From Bacteroidota bacterium (GTDB lineage Bacteria; Bacteroidota; Bacteroidia; SpSt-205; S141-50), in the NCBI GenBank assembly GCA_015490695.1, contig WFXK01000362.1:1-11264 (forward strand): a stretch of DNA of 11,264 nucleotides, given 5' to 3'. This document shows positions 1 to 7,666 of the stretch, one piece after another; position 1 is the first letter of the stretch; every line of letters starts with the position of its first letter. The translations under genes were made by a program, and so were the position numbers. Under the pieces are notes generated by a model, which was not told where the DNA came from, searched no databases, and was given only the letters and a program-made list of their open reading frames with translations.

Positions 1-159
1 GGTTACACTAATGATTAAAATTACTAAGGCGGTAAAAGCAGGTAAAAAGGCTAACCACCATCCTAAGGAAGGTTTACTAAAGATAGGACGAATTATATCG
101 TCCGTTATCTCTTTGTACGTTTTCGGCTCGCTAATCCATGGTGCTCTTACAAATCGCAT
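1..159 (-). CDS. actC: ActC, quinol-oxidising membrane subunit of alternative complex III (NrfD/PsrC family), N-terminal part only
   Basis: Partial gene cut by the left window edge; 53 codons are visible from an ATG at 159 and they stay open to base 1. The translation begins MRFVRAPWISEPKTYKEITD and enters a first membrane segment at about residues 34-53 after a WW pair. This short cytoplasm-side leader, with a T/K-Y-x-x-I/V-T-D pattern before the first helix, is what ActC proteins have. The family is an NrfD-like multi-helix subunit that binds quinol and passes electrons to the ActB iron-sulfur clusters. The start lies 5 nt after the actB stop, the usual actB-actC order, so co-transcription and probably translational coupling are expected. 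Only the N terminus is seen, so the call rests on this segment plus position. Confidence 0.85.
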   Translation of the reverse strand, partial: MRFVRAPWISEPKTYKEITDDIIRPIFSKPSLGWWLAFLPAFTALVILIISVT

Positions 160-164
160 AGTTT

Positions 165-3100
165 TTATGCTTTATTTTCGTCTTGGTTACGAACTTTCAG
201 CATGTAGGCGATAGAAGGATAGGTTTTTACTTCTTCAATCACGAAATAGCTGCGGTCATAGCGTTCAGGACCGAAGTACTTTGCTACTTCGCTGTTTTCA
301 TCTTTGAGGTTTCCGAAGATGATAGCATCTGTTGGGCAGGATTGTTGGCATGCGGTTTTTGCTTCTCCATCCTTTAGTGGTCTTCCCTCCATTTTTGCTT
401 TGAGTTTCGCTGCTTGCAGTCTTTGTACGCAGAAAGTACATTTTTCCATCGTTCCCGAAGCCCGTACTGTTACATCGGGGTTTAACACCAAGCGACCTAA
501 TTCATCTGCGGCAGGGTTATGCGGGAATCGCTCTTTGGGATTTTCACCATACCAATTGCTATAAGCATAATTAAACCAATTGAAACGCCTTACTTTATGA
601 GGACAGTTATTTGCACAATAACGTGTTCCAAAGCAACGATTATAAGCTTGTTGATTTAATCCTTCAGAACTATGGGTCGTTGCTAACACAGGACAAACGT
701 TTTCACAAGGCGCATGTTGGCAATGTTGACATAACATTGGTTGAAAAACCACTTGGGGGTTTTCTTCTTCTGGTTGTTTAGGATCATCACTACGGCTACT
801 AAAGTAGCGGTCAATGCGAATCCAGTGCATGTCTCTACCCCGAGCAATCTCATCTTTACCTACTACAGGAATGTTATTCTCTGCAATACAACTTACTACA
901 CAGGCACCACATCCAATACAAGCGTTCATATCTATGACCATTGCCCAACGAATCCCTGACGTTGGATGAGGACTATATAAATCATTTTCTTTAAGGAATT
1001 TCGGGTCAATCATTCGTTTGTTAAGGGCTTTCGGATTCGTTTTATAAGCGGCTAAGGTGCCTTCTTTAATCACACTTTCTCGGTTTGCCGCTGTTGGCTG
1101 AATCTGAATCTGCGCTAATTTATAATATCCTCCTATGCCTTTTATCTGTACTCCACTAACTTGATATTGCAGATACCCATCTTTTTTCTTTACGAAAGGA
1201 TAGACATCCACTCCTGTATTTCCTGCAACATTTTTCTTTTTATCACCTGCAGCACGGGTGCGTCCGTATCCAAGAGCAATGCCAAGGGTGTTCTTCTCTT
1301 GTCCAGGCATTACAAACACAGGTGCTTTCACTTTCTTATCCCCTACTTGAAGCTCCACTATAGAACCTTTTTTCCATCCTTTTTGTTTAGCCAAAGATGG
1401 AGCGACCAAAACATAATTATCCCAAACAACCCTTGTCATGGGGTCGGGTAACTCTTGCAACCATGGGTTATTTGCCATAGTACCATCACCAATGCTCACT
1501 TTTTCATAAAGTACCAAGGACAATCCTTGTGGCGGCTTGTACTGACTCAATGCTGCAGAAACCTCTGCTACAACATCTACATTTTCCTTAGGTTGTGGCG
1601 ATTCCTCAGGAATCGGTAACTCAAAAACCCCATCGTGTAAACAACGTACCCAAAAGCGGTCAAAAGGTAACGTTTTATCACTTAAAGGATAAATGTCTTG
1701 TTCCCAGAACGTTTTCAAATAACTTAAATAATCCTGTTCTTTTCCTTGCCATTTCAATAAACTTTCCTGGAATGGACGGGTATCAAAGAGCGGATGAATA
1801 GTCGGTTGTTGCAAACTATAATGATATTGATAAGGTTGAGCATCTCCCCAGGCTTCTAAATAATGGGGATGAGGTAGCGTATAATGGCAATATTGCGCTG
1901 TCTCATCAATTCTATCAGCAAAGGAAACGCTTAAACCCACTTTTTTCAAAGCCGAAATAAAACGCTCTCGTTCTGGATACGTATAAGCAGGGTTACAGCC
2001 GAAAATAAAGAGCACATCTACTTTTCCTTGTTCCATTTCTTGAATCAAATTCTCCATTGCTTGGTCATCTCCCTGACGCAACAAACACGGATTACGTAAA
2101 TCCAATGTTGAACCATAATTTTGTAATAAACGGTTAATTTGTAAAGTTAACAATTGAGCGGTTTTGTCATTGAGTCCACATACAACAATGCTTTTTCCTT
2201 GGGCTTTTAAGAGGTCTTTTGCTGCTTTTTCAACAAGTTTTTTATCAAAGTTGCCCGTAACTTCAGGCAATACAGGGTTTCCTGTTTGTTTAGCAATTTG
2301 ATTATAAAGATAGGTTAACAAGGCGATTTCGTGTCCTGCTTGGACCTTTCCTCTATAATCTGCATTTGCTCCTGTCATAGAATAGAGTCCTTCAAATTGG
2401 TAGTGGCGGGACATGGTTTTGTCGGGGCGCTTATGTAACTTCCTTCCTTGGGCATAGCCTTTAGCAAACTCTACAGGGGATAACCACGTCCCTAAGAAAT
2501 CACAAGCAACACTAACAATTACATCGGCTTTATCAAAATAATACCGTGGAATGGCTTTTACTCCGAAGACGGTTTCATGGGCATCGCGCAAAGCCGCATA
2601 AGAAACCGCATCATAAACAATCCACTGCGTATTGGGATACACTTCAGCGAATTCTTTTATGATTTGTTTCGTAGAAGGACTAAGGATAGTTCCTGTTAAA
2701 ATACGGATTTGTCCTCCTTTTTCTTTGATTGTTTGTAGTTGTTGGATGATGGTTTTGTCTGCATTTTCCCATGTTGTAGGTTGTTTTCCTTTATAGGGTT
2801 TTCGTATACGGGCGTTATCATACAGAGAAAGCACTGAAGCTTGTCCCCGTGCACTCACCCCTCCTTTGGTAATGGAGCTACTGGGGTTACCCTCAATTTT
2901 AATAGGTCTTCCTTCTCGGGTTTTAACTAACACTGCAGCATAATGTTCCCCGTCAAAGAACGTGGAAGCATACCAGTTGGCTTTTCCTGGCATCAATTCT
3001 GGGGGCTTGTTAATATAAGGTAGCGCATATTTTACAGGGGTTTTTTGACAAGCAGCCCAAACTGCAGAAGAAATACCAAATCCAAAGAGCTTTAAGAAGT

Positions 3101-3191
3101 CTCTACGGCTGGTTTTCAAAAAGCCGTTTTGATGCTCCTCAGAAGTCTTATTTCCCTCCAATTCACTGAGGTCCATCCAATACTTAGGCAT
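165..3191 (-). CDS. actB: ActB, molybdopterin-oxidoreductase-like/iron-sulfur fusion subunit of alternative complex III
   Basis: 1008 residues, the usual size for fused ActB. Residues 28-34 are a Tat-type SRRDFLK motif, followed by a hydrophobic stretch ending at Cys48 (WAAC), which could be a lipidation site. Residues about 60-700 resemble the molybdopterin oxidoreductase fold; in this family that half carries no cofactor. The C-terminal part from about 745 is a four-cluster ferredoxin domain. Its cysteine groups are 758/761/764/768, 821/824/829/833, 853/859/863 and 918/921/948/952. In the third group Thr856 sits where a cysteine would complete a 4Fe-4S site, consistent with the 3Fe-4S cluster known for ActB. 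The role is to carry electrons from the ActC/ActF quinol site to the ActA hemes on the periplasmic face. ATG start, 15 nt after actA; actC follows after 5 nt. Confidence 0.95.
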   Translation of the reverse strand: MPKYWMDLSELEGNKTSEEHQNGFLKTSRRDFLKLFGFGISSAVWAACQKTPVKYALPYINKPPELMPGKANWYASTFFDGEHYAAVLVKTREGRPIKIEGNPSSSITKGGVSARGQASVLSLYDNARIRKPYKGKQPTTWENADKTIIQQLQTIKEKGGQIRILTGTILSPSTKQIIKEFAEVYPNTQWIVYDAVSYAALRDAHETVFGVKAIPRYYFDKADVIVSVACDFLGTWLSPVEFAKGYAQGRKLHKRPDKTMSRHYQFEGLYSMTGANADYRGKVQAGHEIALLTYLYNQIAKQTGNPVLPEVTGNFDKKLVEKAAKDLLKAQGKSIVVCGLNDKTAQLLTLQINRLLQNYGSTLDLRNPCLLRQGDDQAMENLIQEMEQGKVDVLFIFGCNPAYTYPERERFISALKKVGLSVSFADRIDETAQYCHYTLPHPHYLEAWGDAQPYQYHYSLQQPTIHPLFDTRPFQESLLKWQGKEQDYLSYLKTFWEQDIYPLSDKTLPFDRFWVRCLHDGVFELPIPEESPQPKENVDVVAEVSAALSQYKPPQGLSLVLYEKVSIGDGTMANNPWLQELPDPMTRVVWDNYVLVAPSLAKQKGWKKGSIVELQVGDKKVKAPVFVMPGQEKNTLGIALGYGRTRAAGDKKKNVAGNTGVDVYPFVKKKDGYLQYQVSGVQIKGIGGYYKLAQIQIQPTAANRESVIKEGTLAAYKTNPKALNKRMIDPKFLKENDLYSPHPTSGIRWAMVIDMNACIGCGACVVSCIAENNIPVVGKDEIARGRDMHWIRIDRYFSSRSDDPKQPEEENPQVVFQPMLCQHCQHAPCENVCPVLATTHSSEGLNQQAYNRCFGTRYCANNCPHKVRRFNWFNYAYSNWYGENPKERFPHNPAADELGRLVLNPDVTVRASGTMEKCTFCVQRLQAAKLKAKMEGRPLKDGEAKTACQQSCPTDAIIFGNLKDENSEVAKYFGPERYDRSYFVIEEVKTYPSIAYMLKVRNQDENKA

Positions 3192-3206
3192 AGTGTATAA
3201 AGTTTT

Positions 3207-4478
3207 TTAGTAGTGGCAACGAGCGCATTCCAACCCGCCAAGGGTCTCTACAGTAACAGGCTCTTCGCTGTTTAAATAGTCTTTGTGGATAATCCGATAA
3301 TAATCGCTTTTGTTCACATCTACTTTCGTTGTCCTATGACAATTCACACACCAACCCATAGATAAATCGCTGTACTGATAAACCTCTTCCATTTCCCAAA
3401 CAGGACCATGGCATTTAGCACATGTTTGTCGTAAGGTCTCAGGGTCTTTGGCACCATCTAAACCCACCTTAACATGCTGTGCATGCGAGAAATAAACAAA
3501 GTCTGGTAAATTATGAATACGAACCCACTCAATAGGTTTTTGTTCGTATCCTTCTATATAACGCATGTTCTCAGGGTCAAAACCAATTGCTTTATAAATC
3601 TTTGCAATTTCTTTCTTGCCATATTTAGGACCTTCTTGCACATACTTATGACAATTCATACAAATATTTAACGAGGGAATCGTTGCCATTTTAGAACGTT
3701 CTACACCTACATGGCAGTATTGACAACTAATTTGCAATTCTCCTGCATGGAGTTTATGGGAGAAAGCAATGGGTTGTACAGGTTGATACCCTTTATGCAG
3801 TCCCACACTACGGGCTTTTTTCACTACTGCCACACTACAAGCACTTACTACTACCACAGTAACGATACCAATAAAATAAGGATTGGTAAAAGCTTCTTTT
3901 ACACTTTGTTTAATAAGCGCTTTTGTAACTTCTTCGCCTTCTTTCTTAGCACGGGCAACGTTTGCTAAAGCAAAAATAAGCAACAGCGTTACAAAAATTC
4001 CAATAATAATAACCCACAGAGCGAAATTCACAGAACGATACAATTCTGTGGTTGTAGGCGCTTTTTCTTCTTCTTTTTTTTCTGGTGCTGCTGCAGCAGC
4101 CTGGGCTTCTAATTGCTTAGAGGCTTCTTTAATGTATGCTAAAATAGAACGAATTTGGTCATCGCTTAAATGTTCAAAGTTTTGCATCACGGTTCTATTG
4201 AATTTTTCAAAGAGCTGTTGAGCATATTGCGACTTAGGACGACCCGCTTTCATGTATTTTTGAGAGTTCTTAATGAATGCTATCATTTCTTCTTCCATAT
4301 TATCCCATCGTTCATGAACCCCTTTCAAGGCAGGACCTATGAGTTTTCTTTCTATGCGGTGGCAGGCAGTACAATTGGTTTTAAATAATTGTTCACCTTC
4401 CTTGACGTCTACTGCCCATACTATTACAATGCTGAGAAAAGTGAGGAAGCAGCTTCGCTTTATTACGCCAATATTCAT
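3207..4478 (-). CDS. actA: ActA, membrane-anchored hexaheme cytochrome c of alternative complex III (monoheme + pentaheme fusion)
   Basis: From the ATG at 4478 the protein has 423 residues: a signal-like hydrophobic segment (about 9-22) and a class I monoheme cytochrome c domain with CTACH at 36-40 and a possible Met98 axial ligand. A charged Ala/Glu/Lys linker (about 121-142), two hydrophobic segments (about 151-172 and 202-219) and a multiheme domain follow. The latter has CxxCH motifs at 252, 273, 353, 377 and 418. The last motif ends one residue before the stop. Bacteroidota ActA proteins have this monoheme plus pentaheme layout. The hemes take electrons from ActB and pass them to cytochrome c or directly to an oxidase. 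The frame stays open upstream to a GTG at 4541, but 4478 (or the ATG at 4490) is preferred because a promoter-like box lies at 4498-4505 and because the hydrophobic segment then sits at the N terminus. actB follows after 15 nt. Confidence 0.92.
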   Translation of the reverse strand: MNIGVIKRSCFLTFLSIVIVWAVDVKEGEQLFKTNCTACHRIERKLIGPALKGVHERWDNMEEEMIAFIKNSQKYMKAGRPKSQYAQQLFEKFNRTVMQNFEHLSDDQIRSILAYIKEASKQLEAQAAAAAPEKKEEEKAPTTTELYRSVNFALWVIIIGIFVTLLLIFALANVARAKKEGEEVTKALIKQSVKEAFTNPYFIGIVTVVVVSACSVAVVKKARSVGLHKGYQPVQPIAFSHKLHAGELQISCQYCHVGVERSKMATIPSLNICMNCHKYVQEGPKYGKKEIAKIYKAIGFDPENMRYIEGYEQKPIEWVRIHNLPDFVYFSHAQHVKVGLDGAKDPETLRQTCAKCHGPVWEMEEVYQYSDLSMGWCVNCHRTTKVDVNKSDYYRIIHKDYLNSEEPVTVETLGGLECARCHY

Positions 4479-4497
4479 TATCCCAGGCATCGCCGTG

Positions 4498-4530
4498 CAA
4501 ATAAAAACCTTTCTTTTGAAAAGACAAAAA
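4498..4530 (-). promoter_or_regulatory. Possible Bacteroidota-type promoter in front of actA
   Basis: Read on the minus strand, TTTTTG (4530-4525) is followed after 19 nt by TTTATTTG (4505-4498). This differs from the Bacteroidota -7 consensus TAnnTTTG at one fixed position. Transcription would begin near 4492, leaving a leader of about 14 nt before the ATG at 4478. It lies in the only real gap of the minus-strand gene series, between the BrkB-family gene and actA, which is where separate control of the respiratory operon would be expected. The AT-rich context makes chance matches likely, so this is a candidate only. Confidence 0.4.
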
Positions 4531-4544
4531 CCAAAATCCACTTT

Positions 4545-5315
4545 TCACAAACGACAAAGAATAAGATAACCCACTAAAAGCAAATAAGCCAAAGCATAAA
4601 ACCACAATAAAACCATTACCAATCCCGCTAAACTCTGATATAAAAAACCGAAATCTGCAAAATGATTAAAATAAAAATCCAGAGCATAACTAACCAAAAC
4701 GAGCAACAAAGCGGTAATCATGCTTGCTATTAGCACTTTTTTCCACGAAATCTTTTTTATTACGGCACTTTTATAAAGTAGGGTTAACGCAAAACAAAGA
4801 ATCAGGAACAGGAATGAATTTTCTATAAATAAAGAGGGGAACCACTGAGGCAACCATCGCATCAATTGGGTTTTGAGTGGTAGTAATAAACTACTGAACA
4901 ACACAATAAAGAGCAATACAAAAAGCAATAACACCATTCTAAGTGTATAGACCCACCAAGCTACTTTTGGCAAAGAAGGATTAAAAGCGACAATAAGGAT
5001 TCTACTGGCACGCATTGCTCCCCAAAGGATTAAAATTCCTGATGAAGATAACAGCAGCCAACTCTTCTGAAATCGTAAATGGGAAGTTAAAAGTTGTTGG
5101 AAGAATGGCTGTACACTTTCAGGTAAATACATACGTAAATAGTTTTGCAATTGTCCGAAGAGCCAGTCACCTAAGGGGATAAAACCCAGTATGCTCATTA
5201 CTAAGGCTAAAAAAGGAAATAGGGCTAAGAAAAAATGAAATGCGATAGCAGCGGCTTGTAGCGCAATGCGTATTCTTATAGTGTCTTGGTAAAGGGTTTT
5301 AATCCAGTTGAGCAT
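4545..5315 (-). CDS. YihY/virulence factor BrkB family membrane protein
   Basis: 256 residues, almost all hydrophobic, with about six membrane segments (near 22-48, 86-104, 123-147, 165-181, 193-211 and 228-253). Recognisable family features are the N-terminal AAAIAFHFFLALFPFLAL segment, matching the A-x-x-(Y/F)-(Y/F)-x-x-x-x-x-F-P pattern, the G-(A/P)-x-R-A-like loop around 99-104, and the final YQSLAGLVMVLLWFY helix. The family was once annotated as ribonuclease BN, which is not supported; the true function is not settled, and transport or envelope roles have been suggested. The protein ends directly after the last helix and lacks the polar tail many members carry. Its ATG start lies inside the 3' end of the thioesterase gene (17-nt overlap), so translation is probably coupled. 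The stop is 54-66 nt before actA. Confidence 0.85.
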   Translation of the reverse strand: MLNWIKTLYQDTIRIRIALQAAAIAFHFFLALFPFLALVMSILGFIPLGDWLFGQLQNYLRMYLPESVQPFFQQLLTSHLRFQKSWLLLSSSGILILWGAMRASRILIVAFNPSLPKVAWWVYTLRMVLLLFVLLFIVLFSSLLLPLKTQLMRWLPQWFPSLFIENSFLFLILCFALTLLYKSAVIKKISWKKVLIASMITALLLVLVSYALDFYFNHFADFGFLYQSLAGLVMVLLWFYALAYLLLVGYLILCRL

Positions 5316-5721
5316 TCCAATGTTTTTCTACGGCTTTGAGGAAAAAGTCAGGAGCTTTACAAGGACGCTTAGTGCGAGCATTCCAAAAAACTAATTGCAC
5401 TTCACCTTCTACCACCTTTCTTCTATCCGCATTAAAAATCTCATGTTCAAAAGTAATCCGAACCTTCGGAATCTCTTTTAAATAAGTACGGATAGTCAAA
5501 ACTTCATCGTAAAAGGCTGGATGGAGATACCTTATTTTTAAATAATAAACAGGCAACCAAATGCCGTATTCTTTTTCTAAAACTGCATAAGGAATGCCCA
5601 AGCGTCGAACAAATTCCGTTCGGGCAACTTCAAAATATTCTGCATAACGACTATAATACACATAACCCATTTGGTCTGTTTCTGCATAACGCGGTCTTAA
5701 TTGAATCTCATGGACAATCAT
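5299..5721 (-). CDS. Acyl-CoA thioesterase, YbgC/FadM-like hot-dog fold (4HBT family)
   Basis: 140 residues, a complete single hot-dog domain. Residues 12-35 read as the classic active-site helix region: RYAETDQMGYVYYSRYAEYF, with Asp16 as the expected catalytic carboxylate and the following Y/F-E-x-A-R-T-E pattern of the YbgC/4-hydroxybenzoyl-CoA thioesterase group. The strand segments (KIRYLHPAFYDEVLTIRTYL, then VRITFEHEIF and EVQLVFWN) complete the fold. Such cytosolic enzymes hydrolyse short to medium acyl-CoA thioesters; YbgC proteins associate with the Tol-Pal envelope system in proteobacteria, but no tol genes are visible here. The substrate cannot be told from sequence. The ATG overlaps the mltG stop by four bases (ATGA), and the stop lies 17 nt inside the BrkB-family gene. 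Confidence 0.9.
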   Translation of the reverse strand: MIVHEIQLRPRYAETDQMGYVYYSRYAEYFEVARTEFVRRLGIPYAVLEKEYGIWLPVYYLKIRYLHPAFYDEVLTIRTYLKEIPKVRITFEHEIFNADRRKVVEGEVQLVFWNARTKRPCKAPDFFLKAVEKHWNAQLD

Positions 5722-6767
5722 CGGAAAATACGTCTTTTATTTAAAGCGTTTTGAAATCGCCGAGCATAACGCAAATGCTCCTTATAAGTTCTGCTAAAAT
5801 AATGATAACCTGAAAAATCGTCTCTTGCACAAAAATAAAGATAATCGTGTTTTTCGTAATTCAATACCGCATCTATGACTTGTTTTTCGGGATTGTTAAT
5901 AGGTCCTGGAGGCAATCCTTTGTAACGATACGTATTGTAAGGGGAATCTATAAAAAGGTCTCTTAATAGCACTCTTTGGCGTTTAAAATCTTGTAAAGCA
6001 AAACGCACAGTAGGGTCCGCTTGCAAGGGCATTCCTTTTTTTAAACGATTGATATAAACCCCTGCAATCCTACGATATTCATCCCTGTACCGTGTCTCCT
6101 CTTGAACAATAGAAGCTAAAATCACTACCTCTATAGGAGTTAATCCTATAGCTTTTGCTCGTTCTTCGCGATTATTGTGCTCCCAAAAGCGACGGTAGTA
6201 ATAATAAATCCGTCTTACAAACTTTTTCGGCGAAACACTCCAATAAAATTCATACGTATCGGGTAGAAAAATCCCTAAGACTTTATGGGAATCTAATTTT
6301 ATTTCATGGAGAAACGTTGTATCATAAACGGCTTTTAAGAAATCTTCTTTAGAAAAGAGCAGGTGTTTTTCTAAGAATTGTGCTAAGCGTTCCATGCCGC
6401 GGAAGGAGCGGAAAGTAATGCGCACAGGGGTTTGTTTCCCTGCCCGTAGAATCCGAATAGCACGCCAATAAGTTATTCCCTCAGGTAACTCATAGTACCC
6501 TAAACGAAGGTTTTGGTGATAACTTAACAGAGTTGCCAACCACTGAAAACCCGATGGATGTTGTACCGCACCACAACGATGTAACGTATCCAAAACTTGC
6601 ATAAAAGTCGTCTCAGGATAAATGTAAATAGCCACCTTCTTCTTTAAACGCCAATGAGCTAAAACATAAATCCCCAAAACGGTTAAGGCAACGAAAGTAG
6701 CTGCGATACTAATCCATAGCCATACCCATTTTTTTAAGAGTGCGCTTTTAATAAAGCGTTGAAACAT
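5718..6767 (-). CDS. mltG: Endolytic murein transglycosylase MltG (YceG-like)
   Basis: 349 residues. A basic N terminus and one membrane helix (about 14-38) anchor the protein in the inner membrane with the rest in the periplasm. Residues about 44-110 fit the LysM-like subdomain. The catalytic domain has ILASIVQEETRYRDEYRRIA at 216-235, with the conserved Glu223/Glu224 region holding the catalytic glutamate, then GVYINRLKKGMPLQADPTV at 236-254 and SPYNTYRYKGLPPGPINNP at 275-293, all family signatures. MltG cuts nascent glycan strands near the membrane and limits their length. The length is normal. The ATG lies 34 nt inside the epimerase gene; no later methionine precedes the membrane helix, so the overlap appears real. 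The stop overlaps the thioesterase start (ATGA). Confidence 0.95.
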   Translation of the reverse strand: MFQRFIKSALLKKWVWLWISIAATFVALTVLGIYVLAHWRLKKKVAIYIYPETTFMQVLDTLHRCGAVQHPSGFQWLATLLSYHQNLRLGYYELPEGITYWRAIRILRAGKQTPVRITFRSFRGMERLAQFLEKHLLFSKEDFLKAVYDTTFLHEIKLDSHKVLGIFLPDTYEFYWSVSPKKFVRRIYYYYRRFWEHNNREERAKAIGLTPIEVVILASIVQEETRYRDEYRRIAGVYINRLKKGMPLQADPTVRFALQDFKRQRVLLRDLFIDSPYNTYRYKGLPPGPINNPEKQVIDAVLNYEKHDYLYFCARDDFSGYHYFSRTYKEHLRYARRFQNALNKRRIFR

Positions 6768-7666
6768 TGTTTTAATCCTTCTTCCAAAGGCGTTTGAGGT
6801 TTAAAACCTATGGCACGATAAAGTTTTTCTGCACTTCCTAAGCGATAAGGGGACTCGTAGCTTTTACGTTTTTCTGGCGGAGGAACATGAATGATAGGAG
6901 AAGAGGATTGGGTAATAGATTTAATCGTTTTGGCTAATTCTAAAATAGAATACCCTTTTTCATTGCAAATGTTATAAATACCAAAACCTTGATGTTTATG
7001 CATTAAAGCGATAGTTGCCTTAACAGCATCTTGCACAAAAGTAAAGTCTCTTACTTGGGTTCCATCGCCATAGACCGTAATAGGTTCTTGGTTTAACGCT
7101 TGTTGGAAGAATCGGGGGACAACCATGCGGGTATCTTGTCGTGGACCATAGATATTAAAAAATCGTAAAGCAGCAACATCCCAACCATATTGCTTAGAAG
7201 CACTTTCTAAATAGCGTTCTACATAACGTTTTGCTGCTGCATAACTGGAAACGGGGTCTACACGTAAATCCTCTGTCATAGCACCCTTTTTTATGTGGAA
7301 ATCATAAATACCACTGGTAGAAGCATAAATCAATTTTTGAATTTTATGATAACGCATACCTTGCACGATGCTATAGGCGCCTAAGACTTCGGTTTCCATA
7401 GTTAGCATTGGATTGTCGGCGACGACATCTACGCCTAAGACTGCAGCGAAATGAACGACCACGTCGCAGCCTTCCATAAAGGCTAAGGTGCTTTCGCTGT
7501 CCCGAACATCACCTTTAAAGAAAGTAACACTACGTTGAACTTCTGTGGGTAACTTATTGCCGTTTAGTAAAATATCCATGACTTTGACTTGGTGTCCTTC
7601 TTGCAATAAGGCTTCTACCAAGTGGCTTCCGATAAAGCCTGCTCCTCCTGTAACTAATATTTGCAT
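6734..7666 (-). CDS. NAD-dependent nucleotide-sugar epimerase/dehydratase (extended SDR family)
   Basis: 310 residues, full length for an extended short-chain dehydrogenase. The NAD-binding glycine motif GGAGFIG is at residues 7-13 with Asp31 at the end of the second strand. The segment ASTSGIYD at 115-122 supplies the catalytic Ser/Thr, and YAAAK at 142-146 is the YxxxK catalytic motif. RFFNIYGPRQ at 168-177 and YGDGTQVRDFTFVQDAV at 199-215 are the usual sugar-nucleotide binding signatures. It most resembles UDP-glucose/UDP-GlcNAc 4-epimerases and related dehydratases; the exact substrate cannot be read from the sequence. A role in making sugars for surface polysaccharide or glycoprotein is likely. 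The ATG directly follows the stop of the upstream barrel-like gene (TAAATG), and its 3' end overlaps mltG by 34 nt. Confidence 0.92.
   Translation of the reverse strand: MQILVTGGAGFIGSHLVEALLQEGHQVKVMDILLNGNKLPTEVQRSVTFFKGDVRDSESTLAFMEGCDVVVHFAAVLGVDVVADNPMLTMETEVLGAYSIVQGMRYHKIQKLIYASTSGIYDFHIKKGAMTEDLRVDPVSSYAAAKRYVERYLESASKQYGWDVAALRFFNIYGPRQDTRMVVPRFFQQALNQEPITVYGDGTQVRDFTFVQDAVKATIALMHKHQGFGIYNICNEKGYSILELAKTIKSITQSSSPIIHVPPPEKRKSYESPYRLGSAEKLYRAIGFKPQTPLEEGLKQCFNALLKAHS

Noticed and set aside
11..214. Plus-strand 67-codon frame at the left edge
   Set aside because: It lies antisense to the actC start and the actB 3' end, and the opposite strand has a clear ActC N terminus.
165..3191. 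ActB as an active molybdenum oxidoreductase
   Set aside because: The neighbours actA and actC and the fused four-cluster domain identify ACIII, whose molybdopterin-like half carries no cofactor.
4479..4541. N-terminal extension of ActA from a GTG at 4541
   Set aside because: It lies over a promoter-like element, and the later ATG places the signal-like segment at the N terminus as expected for a secreted cytochrome.
4393..4605. 70-codon minus-strand frame across the BrkB/actA junction
   Set aside because: It overlaps both real genes in another frame and has no family features.
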